Below the pieces are notes generated by a model. The model was not told where the DNA came from, did no database searches, and was given only the letters and a program-made list of their open reading frames with translations. 64,000 nt of DNA from Burkholderia sp. GTDB taxonomy: Bacteria > Pseudomonadota > Gammaproteobacteria > Burkholderiales > Burkholderiaceae. Location of the stretch: contig JAIRVP010000040.1 of assembly GCA_031253835.1 (NCBI GenBank), positions 22,339 through 86,338 on the forward strand. The letters run 5' to 3'. The position numbers and the translations under genes were made by a program. Of the stretch, positions 21,607-30,120 are shown one piece after another; the stretch's first letter is position 1; every line of letters starts with the position of its first letter.

Positions 21607-22557
21607 ATGGAAGGAACGACCAACCAACCAAACATCAACACCGAATCGGGTCATGCGGTTGCCATGGATGCCCGAGCAATAATGCGCCTTGCTATTGATT
21701 TGGCCGCCAAGTGCGTAAGCGAAGAGGGCAAGGTTTCCCCCAAGGTCGGTGCAGTTGTGGTCCGAGACGGCGTGGTGCTGGCTTCGGCGTTTCGCGGTGA
21801 ACTGAAGGCCGGCGAGCACGCCGAATACACGTTGCTCGAGCGGAAGCTGCAAGGTGTGGACCTTGAAGGTGCCACGCTTTACTCGACGCTGGAGCCCTGT
21901 ACCCACCGGAACCATCCGAAGGTGTCATGCACCGATCGAGTCATCGACCGAAAACTAAAGCGGGTTGTGATTGGCACGCTCGATCCGAACCAGACGATTC
22001 GTGGGCTCGGCGAGCTGCGCCTGCAAGATGCGAACATTGAAATTACTCGATTTGATCCGGACCTCGTTCTCGAGTTGCGTGAGCTCAATCGGGAATTCGC
22101 GGCATTGCATCCAGTGCGAGGAATCCAGCGTGACGCATTTCAAACGCGCGAGCCACTAAAAACAGAGTTGGGTCCAAACGGCCATCGAATCGGCTACAAC
22201 AGCGACGGCGACAAGGTGGAATGGATACCGTCCGATGAGGAGGATGGCGAGTTTTGGCCGATGCTTCTCCGCCGAAACGACGAAGCGATCCTCAAGGAAT
22301 ACAACGACCTTTGGGACAAGGTCTGGTGGGTCCGCCACCAGAACTGGATCTACCGACTCGACAACGGAATGGAGAAGCTCCGACCTGGGCAAGAGGACAT
22401 CTTGGCAAAGGCGAAGGAAGCTGCGAAGCGAATCGAAGTCAAGTTCGGGAAAGAAAATCTCGGTTGGGATGATTTCGAGTGGGGATTGCTGAGCGGACGC
22501 ATGTCGGCACTTAGCTGGGTACTCGGGGCGGAGTGGGACGAGTCGCTGGATACGTAA
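21607..22557 (+). CDS. RibD-like zinc deaminase fused to an unknown C-terminal domain
   Basis: This 316-aa protein starts at ATG 21607 behind GAGGAAAG. Residues 20-130 form a cytidine/riboflavin-type deaminase domain: H71-A-E73 in GEHAEYTLLE, and P97-C98 with C108 in EPCTHRNHPKVSC. Residues about 205-316 form a tryptophan-rich helical domain ending GRMSALSWVLGAEWDESLDT. No reductase domain is present, so it is not a riboflavin enzyme. Free-standing deaminases in mobile islands are often nucleotide-modifying defence proteins; this is a plausible but unproven role. It sits between a PIN remnant and a recombinase remnant. Confidence 0.75.
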   Translation: MEGTTNQPNINTESGHAVAMDARAIMRLAIDLAAKCVSEEGKVSPKVGAVVVRDGVVLASAFRGELKAGEHAEYTLLERKLQGVDLEGATLYSTLEPCTHRNHPKVSCTDRVIDRKLKRVVIGTLDPNQTIRGLGELRLQDANIEITRFDPDLVLELRELNREFAALHPVRGIQRDAFQTREPLKTELGPNGHRIGYNSDGDKVEWIPSDEEDGEFWPMLLRRNDEAILKEYNDLWDKVWWVRHQNWIYRLDNGMEKLRPGQEDILAKAKEAAKRIEVKFGKENLGWDDFEWGLLSGRMSALSWVLGAEWDESLDT

Positions 22558-22564
22558 CAGTCAC

Positions 22565-23203
22565 ATGGGGCTGTCAGCCTCTCTGCTTGGCCGACAGGCA
22601 ATCGCCGAGGCGGTCGGGGCCGCCCGGAATGCGCTGGAATGGCACCCGGCCGACGGCGAAATTCCTGCGACGTGGGAAATACGCGTAATCGGCAAGGGGA
22701 GCAAGGAGCGGGTCGTGCCGATCAGCCGCCCGTGCGTCGACGCACTCCGGGCGCACTGGGCTGATCGCGGGCTGGATTTCGACGCGGCCGACGACACGGC
22801 GACGCCGACCTTGGCGCTGGTAGCCCCGCTGGTGATTCCGCGCACGCCACGGGCGCGCGAGAAGTTTGCCCAGGAGGACGGCGACGGCACGCCGATGATG
22901 GCGGCGGCCGGGTACACGGTGCGTGGCGCGCGCGGGTTGGTGCAATGGGCGGTCGAGCAACTGCTCGAGACGGTGCCGGATCTGACCGAGCCGGAACGCC
23001 GGCGGCTGGCAGGACTATCGCCACACGCTTTCCGCCATACGTTCGGCACGCAGTCGGTGGCCACCGACGTGCCGCTCGATGTCGTGCAGGCGCTGCTCGG
23101 CAACGCATCGCTGCAGACGACCTCCGTATACGTGACGGCCGAGGAAAAGCGCCGCCGCGCGGAGATCGCGAAGTACCACGCGCGTTTGGCGTCACGAGAT
23201 TGA
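22565..23203 (+). pseudogene. 5'-truncated tyrosine recombinase, C-terminal catalytic part
   Basis: The 212-codon frame contains only the distal catalytic domain: Lys in RVIGKGSKERVVP, H-x-x-R in SPHAFRHTFGTQ, and Tyr in TTSVYVTAEE. Arg I and the DNA-binding domains are missing. It begins seven bases after the deaminase stop codon, so the gene was cut exactly at that junction. It resembles the large recombinase at 18235 in layout but is a different gene. Probably non-functional. Confidence 0.8.
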
Positions 23204-23269
23204 ATCGCGCGGCGCATCGATCGCCATGAATTGCCGTGTGCACCTTCGAAACTTTTCTCGGAAAACTCA

Positions 23270-23836
23270 ATGACAGTAAACTGCGCGAATTCCCAAGATG
23301 AACTCATCGCCGCATGTGCCGAATTCGATCTGGTTGGATTCCACGGCACGTCATCGCTTGCATGCGGGAAGATCGAAGCTGTTGGCTTTCTTCCCGACAA
23401 GGTTCTGTCAGCAACAGAACACGACCAGATTCTGGCCATTGCAACGAGCCTGAATATCGACGAGTTCTGGTATCGCCAGTGGCTCGATATGCGCTCTGTC
23501 ACCTTCGCACAGGATGCACAAGTCGCGATCGACCACACAGCGGGCGGCCACGCGGGTGGCCAAGGTCTAGGAAGCGTACAGAAGACGCTCCGAACGATCC
23601 TCGATAGGGGCGATGAAGGCCATCGGGAATTTGCTAGACCCTTCCTCGAGCGAATCGAATTGATTCGCAATGCGCCGTCCGTTGTGTACGCGGTGGATCT
23701 GTCTGGTCTCAGTGGGCGACTTGTCCGTGACAAGGAGAAGCCCATCTATCACTACTACTGGCACCCTCAAGCCCCGTTGCCGGCGCTCAGCGACATCGAC
23801 CCGACTCGCCTGATTGCACGGCTACGTCTTGCTTGA
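23270..23836 (+). CDS. possible ADP-ribosyltransferase-fold protein
   Basis: This 188-aa soluble protein contains VGFHGTSSLACGKIEAVGF (residues 22-40), the HGTS-then-G-F pattern seen at the NAD site of PARP/RNA-phosphotransferase-like ADP-ribosyltransferases. A YHYYW aromatic segment near residue 163 follows. I chose ATG 23270; upstream alternative starts overlap noncoding sequence. It stands alone between the recombinase remnant and IS debris. Could be a solitary toxin or a defence effector; no antitoxin candidate is adjacent. The family call is tentative. Confidence 0.5.
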   Translation: MTVNCANSQDELIAACAEFDLVGFHGTSSLACGKIEAVGFLPDKVLSATEHDQILAIATSLNIDEFWYRQWLDMRSVTFAQDAQVAIDHTAGGHAGGQGLGSVQKTLRTILDRGDEGHREFARPFLERIELIRNAPSVVYAVDLSGLSGRLVRDKEKPIYHYYWHPQAPLPALSDIDPTRLIARLRLA

Positions 23837-24152
23837 CGACGCAAGGAATCGATACGGACCGACGAAATTGGTCGAGCGGCTTCTCGACAAGAGGCGCGCC
23901 TGGTCGAACCAAAGTAAATGAGCGCCGGGATGAACGGCGGGCAATGGCGAGGAAGCGTTGGAACGCTACCGGGAAGAGCGACGGCGCAATCAGCCATCGC
24001 GCGTTCGACCAGCAGCGCCTTCGCCGGATCTCAGGTGTATCAAGCTCCTCGGTTCGGAAAAGCGTAACCGCGAAATTCTCCGCACATAGCGCGCGAGCCT
24101 GAGAAACGTCGCGCTTGCGTCCGCAACCTCCACACTTGCGGACGCAACCACG
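23837..24152. other. noncoding stretch ahead of an IS66 fragment
   Basis: No convincing gene. The sequence around 24058-24080 (GCGTAACCGCGAAATTCTCC) is probably near the IS66 left terminus, since the transposase OrfA start lies about 75 bp further on. Confidence 0.35.
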
Positions 24153-24335
24153 ATGACACTTGACGCGATTGACCTCGACTTCCTGCCTCTGAAGGTGACG
24201 CACGTCTCCCCGAACGGCAAACGATCATTTGACCCAGACGACAAACGTCGCCTGGTCGAGGTGTGCCTCCAACCCGGTGCATCGCTGTCCGGCTTTGCCC
24301 TCAAGGCTGGTGTTGCCGTTCGAAGTTTCTGCTAA
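24153..24335 (+). pseudogene. IS66-family OrfA (TnpA) fragment
   Basis: The 60-codon frame reads NGKRSFDPDDKRRLVEVCLQ followed by PGASLSGFALKAGV, the N-terminal part of the small IS66 accessory transposase protein (helix-turn-helix-like). It loses similarity at about 24320 and stops after VAVRSFC, right where the inverted-repeat-bounded element at 24347 begins. OrfB and the DDE transposase are absent. Confidence 0.75.
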
Positions 24336-24346
24336 CAGTGACCACA

Positions 24347-24820
24347 GATACTGCTAATGGTTAAACTCGTGGTAGAGCCGTCAGAAAAGGCTGAGAGCGA
24401 TGTTCCTTTCGTGTCCGCACGCGTTGCGCTCATGCAACACAGGGGGGGTGTATGTGTGTGACGATTTTGCTAATGTGCCTTCAAGAGCTTGCAATGTCAG
24501 ATGTGGCTCACGAACGGCGTAATGAGCAAAGTTACTCGTGACAAGTGCATGGCGTGCAGGTAACCCATGATCAACAAGTTGGATGCGGGCGCAACAATAT
24601 ACCTCTCGTCCGAAGGGCGGAGGGGCGCGATTTTAATGCCTGTCTTCCAGGGTGGTATGTCGTGCCTCAACACCATCGTTCGGAATTCAGCGCACGTCGT
24701 TGAAACACCTCGTCAGCGGCCTGCCGCTGCTCATAGCCGCAGTTCGACCTTGGCCGCCCCGCATTAGCGGAATAATCGGACACGATTAGCGCACGCACGG
24801 ACACCATTAGCAGTATCTAC
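24347..24820. mobile_element. collapsed IS21-like element (terminal repeats only)
   Basis: AGATACTGCTAATGG (24347-24361) and CCATTAGCAGTATCT (24806-24820) are exact reverse complements. Several extra GCTAA(T) motifs lie inside and near both ends: 24332, 24467, and on the other strand about 24764, 24785 and 24832, some followed by GTGTCCG. Multiple terminal repeats are characteristic of IS21-family ends. No istA/istB frame remains in the 475-bp interior, so this is an internally deleted copy or MITE-like derivative. Family assignment is inference. Confidence 0.55.
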
Positions 24821-24861
24821 GAACTTCAACATTAGCGGATCCGCCAAAAGCGAGGACATCC

Positions 24862-25203
24862 ATGACCATCAGCTATGGGACGATCGTCTTGGCAGTGGCC
24901 GGTTTCGGGTCCGGTGTGACGAGCGCATGCTACTGGTATTGGTCGGCTTGGGTGGACTTGCAGCGGCCCGCCGATGCGCCCTATGATCCGACCGATCCGT
25001 TAGCGTTCGAGCCGCTCGAACTCGATCAGAAGCAGTTATGGGCAGATGTCCGGCAAACCGAGCGGGCCGAGGCGAACTGGAATGCGCTGGTAGCGGCCAA
25101 TCGGGAAATGGGCCGTCTGAACAAGATTGCGGCGGCCTGGACCGGCGCGGCGGTGTTGTTCGGAACTGGTAGCACGCTATGGTCGGCGTTAGGTTGGTCT
25201 TGA
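24862..25203 (+). CDS. small membrane protein with two predicted helices
   Basis: This 113-aa product has a hydrophobic N-terminal helix (TIVLAVAGFGSGVTSACYWY), a polar middle with charged helix, and a C-terminal helix (WTGAAVLFGTGSTLWSALGW). Function unknown. A C-terminal fragment of a paralogue is found at 29831-29947, showing that this gene type was once present twice in the island. ATG 24862 follows GCGAGGACATCC. Confidence 0.65.
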   Translation: MTISYGTIVLAVAGFGSGVTSACYWYWSAWVDLQRPADAPYDPTDPLAFEPLELDQKQLWADVRQTERAEANWNALVAANREMGRLNKIAAAWTGAAVLFGTGSTLWSALGWS

Positions 25204-25355
25204 CACGAAAGCAGTGCTATTGCCGTGTGCACGTTGGCCCTCTGGCTCGAGTTCCGACGTGCCTGACGTAATATCAACGATGCTGAGCCTTGCGACCTGG
25301 ACTTCGATGAGCGGCGCCTGATGTTGCTGGATGGACCAAGCGGCGTGCGGGAGGG

Positions 25356-26117
25356 ATGATGGGAACCAAGAGGTTTAGGAACAAGACCTGCGTATATTGT
25401 GGACGGGATGCGGTTTCCGAAACTGCCGACCATGTCATCGCGCGCGAGTTCTTTCGCGAGGATGAGCGAGCCAACCTTCCGAAAGTGCCGGCTTGCACGA
25501 TCTGTAACAACGCCAAGTCTCAGCTCGAACACTATGTCTTGTCGGTGCTGCCGATGGGCGGTGTACACCCTGACGCCGCCGCGACGATCGCCGACCAAGT
25601 GGCCCGTCGTATCGGGAAGAACGATAAGCTTCGTCGCAGGCTAGCCGTCGGCCAGCGCGATCGGCTCGTTCGCGGGCCGGATGGCGTCTGGTGCGAAGGC
25701 ATGTCGATCCCCTTCGAAGGCGAAAAGCTGGCGGCCCTGGCGTGCTATATCGCGCTCGGGTTGGCGTGGCACCACTGGAAGATCCAGATCGCGCCGCACG
25801 CCGTGGCAAGCGCCAGGATTTTCTCGGCGAGGGGGACGCAAGACTTCGAAGGTATGTGGGCGAGTATTCCGGCGGAGCAGCGGATCACCCAGGTCTACGA
25901 GCGCGATGTCATTGCCTATCGCGGTGGGTATATCGCGACAAACAAGAACCTCACGTTGTGGCAGATCCGGTTCTTCGGTGGCGTAGAACTCGGCGATTCG
26001 AAGCAGACGGGCGAAACCGCACGAACCATGTTCGTCGCGACCAACGACGAAGCGAGTTGGATTGCGCGGCACGGTGAGCGGGCCCCGGGCTGTCTGGCAC
26101 CCATCAGCATAGATTGA
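25356..26117 (+). CDS. HNH-endonuclease-like protein
   Basis: This 253-aa protein has an HNH/zinc-finger arrangement at its N-terminus: C12-x2-C15 (CVYCG), D25-H26 (ADHVIAREFF) and C47-x2-C50-N-N (ACTICNNAKS) with H59. This matches small HNH nucleases of the McrA type. The remaining 190 residues are of unknown type. GGGAGG precedes the tandem ATG codons at 25356 and 25359. It is likely co-transcribed with the next gene, which starts 5 bp after its stop. Restriction-like or phage-like role possible. Confidence 0.7.
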   Translation: MMGTKRFRNKTCVYCGRDAVSETADHVIAREFFREDERANLPKVPACTICNNAKSQLEHYVLSVLPMGGVHPDAAATIADQVARRIGKNDKLRRRLAVGQRDRLVRGPDGVWCEGMSIPFEGEKLAALACYIALGLAWHHWKIQIAPHAVASARIFSARGTQDFEGMWASIPAEQRITQVYERDVIAYRGGYIATNKNLTLWQIRFFGGVELGDSKQTGETARTMFVATNDEASWIARHGERAPGCLAPISID

Positions 26118-26122
26118 GCGCG

Positions 26123-26455
26123 ATGCTCTACCAACCGCTAGAGATCGTCGACGTGGGCGATGCCGCCGCGATTGGCATGATTCATGAAGTCCGGAAGCGC
26201 CTCGCGTACGCCCGTCGAAATGACGACACGACGCCGGAGGACGCGTACACCGATCTGATCGAGGCATTGGATTTTCTGCTCGCACTCACCTCGGACGTGT
26301 TCGCTGTCATCGAATGGCACGCACGGGTGTTCCCGATCGATGCGCGATTCGAGCGGGTATTGCGAGCGGGGCACGGCGTCGAATTTAACGCACTCATGGC
26401 CGAGCTTCGCGATCTCGTCGCCAAGGCCCGGTACATCACACGAGGGCACGAATGA
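26123..26455 (+). CDS. hypothetical protein following the HNH gene
   Basis: This 110-aa acidic, probably helical protein (MLYQPLEIVDVGDAAAIGMI) starts at ATG 26123. No known motif was recognised. The tight coupling to the HNH gene suggests a joint role; it could be an immunity or accessory protein. A GC-rich, codon-regular frame supports that it is real. Confidence 0.55.
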   Translation: MLYQPLEIVDVGDAAAIGMIHEVRKRLAYARRNDDTTPEDAYTDLIEALDFLLALTSDVFAVIEWHARVFPIDARFERVLRAGHGVEFNALMAELRDLVAKARYITRGHE

Positions 26456-26510
26456 TCTTACACGCAAAGAGACGTTGGACGAATGAGTCCCACCGTATTG
26501 AGGCATACCG

Positions 26511-27362
26511 ATGAATGCCCGTCCTGTCCAGAGGCCCATAATTTTCCTGCTCGACCGCAACGTCGTGGCACTCATCAAGGACGCCGTCGCCGGTGGCAGG
26601 CCGCACGACGCACGCAAGCAGGCCTACCTCGACGGGCTTCGCGCACTCGATGTCCCGGAAAACAGCATGAGTCCCATCCTGTCGATCATGGAGGGTGAGA
26701 AGGGACACGAAGACAGCGCGGAAGAAAAGGCTGAATGTCTGGAGAAGGAAGCCGACGCGGTTGGCCAATTCTTCAAGCGCGCAAGTACAGACGCTGTGTA
26801 TCTGCGCGCACATACTGACCTTGCTTCTGCGCTGTTTGCAGGCTGGCGAGAAAGGCAGTGGGCCGATCGGACCACCTTCTTTTCGGCGGTAGCCCAGCTC
26901 GTTGCTCAGAAAGTCGCTGAGCAAGAGCGTCGGCGTGTCGAGGACGAACTCGTTCGACGAGCGGTCGCAGCAGGGCTGGCCCCCGACGACGCAGTTCTGA
27001 TGGTAATGCTCTCCTGCTTGTATGGCTGCGATGCAGCGCGCAGGGTTCTCAAGCCAACGAAGCCGAACGCCCACAACGTTCTGCACGATATCCACGTCAT
27101 TTCGCGAGTGGGCATGATCAAGGCGGTTGCGCAGCAGTCGCCATTCCCAATCAACGTCCGGTTTCTGACACTGGACCAAGGGCTGTTCGGCATCCTCGAG
27201 CACATCAGGATTGTGCGACCCCGGATCACTGCCGCCGGCGGCCCGAAAATGCAGATCGGTTACAGTCCGGCACTGTTCCCAGCGCTTTCGACTGCGGACG
27301 CGAACGCGCTGCTGAAGCGGTGCACTTCTGCGGCGAGCGATGCGCTCGAGCAACCAGATTGA
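26511..27362 (+). CDS. PIN-like protein of unknown function
   Basis: This 283-aa protein begins PIIFLLDRNVVALIKDAV, with D15 after a hydrophobic strand as in PIN folds. Other acidic residues sit where a PIN active site would need them: E61 (MEGEKG), D193 (LHDIHVISR) and D222 (FLTLDQGLF). A long charged helix (130-150) lies between. I call it PIN-like rather than a clear family member. It is the third PIN-type gene in the island. No recombinase follows it. Confidence 0.55.
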   Translation: MNARPVQRPIIFLLDRNVVALIKDAVAGGRPHDARKQAYLDGLRALDVPENSMSPILSIMEGEKGHEDSAEEKAECLEKEADAVGQFFKRASTDAVYLRAHTDLASALFAGWRERQWADRTTFFSAVAQLVAQKVAEQERRRVEDELVRRAVAAGLAPDDAVLMVMLSCLYGCDAARRVLKPTKPNAHNVLHDIHVISRVGMIKAVAQQSPFPINVRFLTLDQGLFGILEHIRIVRPRITAAGGPKMQIGYSPALFPALSTADANALLKRCTSAASDALEQPD

Positions 27363-27546
27363 TCGGGTTCTGCCTCGGTTTATTGGACCTTCGGCCGCTC
27401 CGCACGGACCGAGGTTAGTCGAGACGGGGCCTCAGAACGAGTGCGCGTGCAAGATACACATTCTTGCCGTCACCTTCGTGAGCGATCATCTTGCCGTAAA
27501 AATGTTCCTTGCAGAATGCGCTAATGCAAGCATTCGCGGTAGGACG

Positions 27547-28215
27547 CTAGCGGGATGTGTCTTCGGGGCCATAGTAAGCCTTTACGAAACGTCGCGTAAC
27601 CCGACGGTGTGTATGTTCCGTCAGCTTGTCTTCAAGTTCAGGAGACCGCTGTCCACAAGCCTCATTTATTCCGATCCCGGCCAATAAACCGCAAAAATCC
27701 GAAAGTTCCAGCATATCAATCGCGTCTGAGTCTGTGTGCAACGACCCGATCCCTTCGGAGGAAAGCCATCGACTCAACTGAAGTGAACCGGTATGAACAA
27801 AGTCACCCGACTTCCAAGAATCGTAGACTGCAAGATAGCGAGTTGCTTCATTCTTCCTCAGGTCCTGGAGAATTGTGTCAAGTTTGGGTACGCGCGGATG
27901 ATCCCCGAGTAGATTGTCGATATTCTCTACAGTTGCAATCTTCAGTGCCCAGAAGCCGCGATAGCAGGCCTCGAACGCAGGGCGAATTAGTGCCGCTGCC
28001 GAGCTTCGTGCCCCATGTTGTACAAGCAGCATGATTGCCTGCCGATGCTCCAAAGCCTGCATGAACATTGCCATGGCGATCGCGGTCTGAGGCCGGTCAA
28101 CAGGTACAGACTCAGGATGGTGTCGGTCGATCAGGTCGCTGACTTCAGTTCCAAACTCTAGAGCCCTCGTGACATTTTTCGGTGTTGCCCCAAGTCGTGG
28201 TCGAGATTCAAACAT
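27547..28215 (-). CDS. helical protein of unknown function (DUF5677/DUF6988-like)
   Basis: This 222-aa protein has the central pattern ALEHRQAIMLLVQHGARSSA followed by ALIRPAFEACYRGFWAL, reminiscent of helical families that include DUF5677 and DUF6988. Similar genes are frequent in defence islands, but no activity can be assigned. It is isolated, on the minus strand. Two palindromes lie 27-100 bp upstream of its start and could be its operators. Base composition is lower in GC than the backbone. Confidence 0.6.
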   Translation of the reverse strand: MFESRPRLGATPKNVTRALEFGTEVSDLIDRHHPESVPVDRPQTAIAMAMFMQALEHRQAIMLLVQHGARSSAAALIRPAFEACYRGFWALKIATVENIDNLLGDHPRVPKLDTILQDLRKNEATRYLAVYDSWKSGDFVHTGSLQLSRWLSSEGIGSLHTDSDAIDMLELSDFCGLLAGIGINEACGQRSPELEDKLTEHTHRRVTRRFVKAYYGPEDTSR

Positions 28216-28241
28216 ATTTGTTAATTGTGCCTGCCGCCGTT

Positions 28242-28312
28242 TAGACTAAAGTCTAGCGATGTTGGTTTAGGGTTGAGGGCAGTCCGCCCAGCTAGAACTA
28301 ACGATCGTTAGT
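28242..28312. promoter_or_regulatory. two palindromes upstream of the 27547-28215 gene
   Basis: TAGACT/AGTCTA with a 2-bp spacer lies at 28242-28255, and the perfect 16-bp palindrome ACTAACGATCGTTAGT at 28297-28312. Both are in the 5' region of the minus-strand gene, suitable for a dimeric repressor, though no regulator gene is adjacent. Confidence 0.45.
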
Positions 28313-28840
28313 GTAGGTCAACAATTTTGAAGACCGGGTGCAGTGTTCAACCGCCGCGAATGAAAATTTGCATCGCACATGATATTAGTTTGAAACGATT
28401 ATTGTGTGAACCGGGCCTTGCCGTGTTGCCCGCGTTAACCAGCGACCGTTGTGCCTTGGAAGCCGCCGCTAAGCTCACGCCGCATCCAGGGGCCGAATTG
28501 GGTTCACATTCGTTCGCGTCGCCCCAGAACCGCCATTCGCTGTCGCATGCCGATCCTGTCGTCGGGATGAGCTCGGCAGCGAGATAAGCCTTATTATCAC
28601 GACAGTGCGATTGCCCATTCAAACTCGGGTTCCGCGGAACGAGTGACTGCAACTGCCGGCGGTGCAAGTGCATCCCGGGTGAGTTGACACCGGTCTTCGC
28701 AACGTCGGGACCGGTGACGACTTTATTGCGCGACACTCAAGTCCATGAATTTTCGACAGCTTTCCGTTTCCCGGTCGATGCCGACCGGCGAAGTGACATT
28801 TTTACTTCGCAAACGGTGACAACTTTGCTTTGGTCTACGG
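28313..28840. other. noncoding region with possible IS-end debris
   Basis: No convincing gene. GGTGACGACTTTATTGCG (about 28711) and GGTGACAACTTTGCTTTG (about 28816) are similar direct repeats about 105 bp apart, and GTGACATTTTTACTTCGC lies between them. Such clustered GTGAC repeats may be leftovers of an insertion sequence. Confidence 0.35.
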
Positions 28841-29578
28841 TTAAGGCTTCAGTATTTTACCTCCAGTCACGTTTGGAATTCCATATTGTTTTAATGCGTC
28901 AGCTTCGGCGGCCAAGATTTTCTCCAATTTCTTGATTTGAGATTGGCTCAAGATGGGTTTCGTGGTTTTAAGAATTTTAACAATGGTTGTGACCTCGTCG
29001 GCTGACAGCGCTGAAAATGTTTTTTCTTTAGTGGAGTAGAGAAACACGAGTAGGCCATTTCGGAGCTCATGAACATGGTTTATGGCACCATTAATTCGGC
29101 CAAATAGTTCATATCCCTTTGCTGCATGCTTGCTGTTAAGCCAATCCAGCAAAGATTGATGTATGCTGGAATGTGGAGTTTCTCCCGGCAATTTACTAGG
29201 AACTGACCGTTTGATCTGGTTTAGCGTTTTCTCCGCCCATTGCTTCGGCTTGGGTGTCTGATAGTATGCCAACTGGGCGTACGGATGCATGTTGTAAGCG
29301 TATGCTAGCGGAACACAATACTTTTCAAACTTTAACGCCGCATCAAATTGAACTTGATCGAATTCGACAAGCTTGTTTTTAGGAATGTCTAGCTCTTTGA
29401 TTTCAAGCGCAATGAGATCGGCGTCATCGAGAACGCCGAGGAGATCTCCACAATATTTCCGAAGCGCATCACCTTGCTGGTTGGCGTAGGGTGGAAATAT
29501 TTTGAGATTCTTGTCCTTACAATAGACCGCAAGTGAGTCATTGATTGCAGCTTGGATTACATTTTCTTTTTTGGACAT
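28841..29578 (-). CDS. AT-rich gene for a PD-(D/E)XK nuclease-like protein
   Basis: This 245-aa protein contains D45 (KYCGDLLGVLDDADLI) followed 14 residues later by E59-I-K61 (ALEIKE), the D...ExK pattern of the PD-(D/E)XK nuclease fold, preceded by a helix. The rest is lysine-rich. The gene is markedly AT-rich (many TTT, AAA and ATT codons) compared with everything around it, so it is probably a recent import. It is isolated, with no methyltransferase nearby, so a classic restriction-modification system is unlikely. Fold assignment is by motif only. Confidence 0.6.
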   Translation of the reverse strand: MSKKENVIQAAINDSLAVYCKDKNLKIFPPYANQQGDALRKYCGDLLGVLDDADLIALEIKELDIPKNKLVEFDQVQFDAALKFEKYCVPLAYAYNMHPYAQLAYYQTPKPKQWAEKTLNQIKRSVPSKLPGETPHSSIHQSLLDWLNSKHAAKGYELFGRINGAINHVHELRNGLLVFLYSTKEKTFSALSADEVTTIVKILKTTKPILSQSQIKKLEKILAAEADALKQYGIPNVTGGKILKP

Positions 29579-29750
29579 TGCTTAAGATCTCTATAACGAA
29601 TTGTTGAAATAATAACGCAACATTCGAGTATAAGTATGTAATTGACATCAGTGGGGGCAATTTCTTCGGCCGGCTCTGTCGGCGACCGTATCCTGGCAAG
29701 CTTCGGATATTCGCCGATCTACTGCCGAACGGCCGCTCAGGGGGGCGGAT

Positions 29751-29831
29751 TCAACCGGTCGATGCAACAGCTTGATGGAATCGTTCAGCCGGTGTATCGA
29801 AGTTTAGTGTCTTGCGTGGACGTTCGTTGAG
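29751..29831 (-). pseudogene. IS30-family transposase C-terminal fragment
   Basis: The minus-strand frame reads LNERPRKTLNFDTPAERFHQ then AVASTG and stop, the typical end of IS30 transposases. The rest of the transposase is missing. At its upstream edge it directly abuts a fragment of a small membrane protein gene, marking a rearrangement junction at about 29831. Confidence 0.75.
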
Positions 29832-29947
29832 CCGTCGTCGACGCGAATCGCAAGATGGGCAAACTGAATCAGATCGCCGCGAGGCTGACAGCGGTCGCGC
29901 TCGTGCTCAGCACGCTGTCGGCGTTGGTCCCCGAGTCGGCGCATTGA
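29831..29947 (+). pseudogene. C-terminal fragment of a paralogue of the 24862 membrane protein
   Basis: The 38-codon stretch reads VDANRKMGKLNQIAARLTAV and ends VPESAH-stop. It aligns with VAANREMGRLNKIAAAWTGA in the intact protein at 24862-25203. The 5' two thirds were lost when IS30 sequence was joined here. Confidence 0.7.
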
Positions 29948-30120
29948 AGACCTACAAGCGAAAATTCGCGCTCGGCGAGCGCTTGCTTCGGAGGGCCAAC
30001 TGGTCAAGAAGTCGCCACGCTTGCCGATAATTAACTGTGGTACAGGAAGATAGCGGAGCTAGTAGTCCACAGTGGCTTTCCACGGGCGGCCAGCTGCCAA
30101 TAACATCGAATAACTCGAAT

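Noticed and set aside
20158..23236. Integron-like attC sites between cassette-type genes
   Set aside because: I looked for the paired 7-bp core sites (GTTRRRY/RYYYAAC) with hairpins at gene junctions and did not find a convincing pair; the recombinases are also not IntI-like.
24567..24767. 66-codon frame inside the collapsed IS element
   Set aside because: No ribosome site, no motif and position inside a degenerate repeat-bounded unit.
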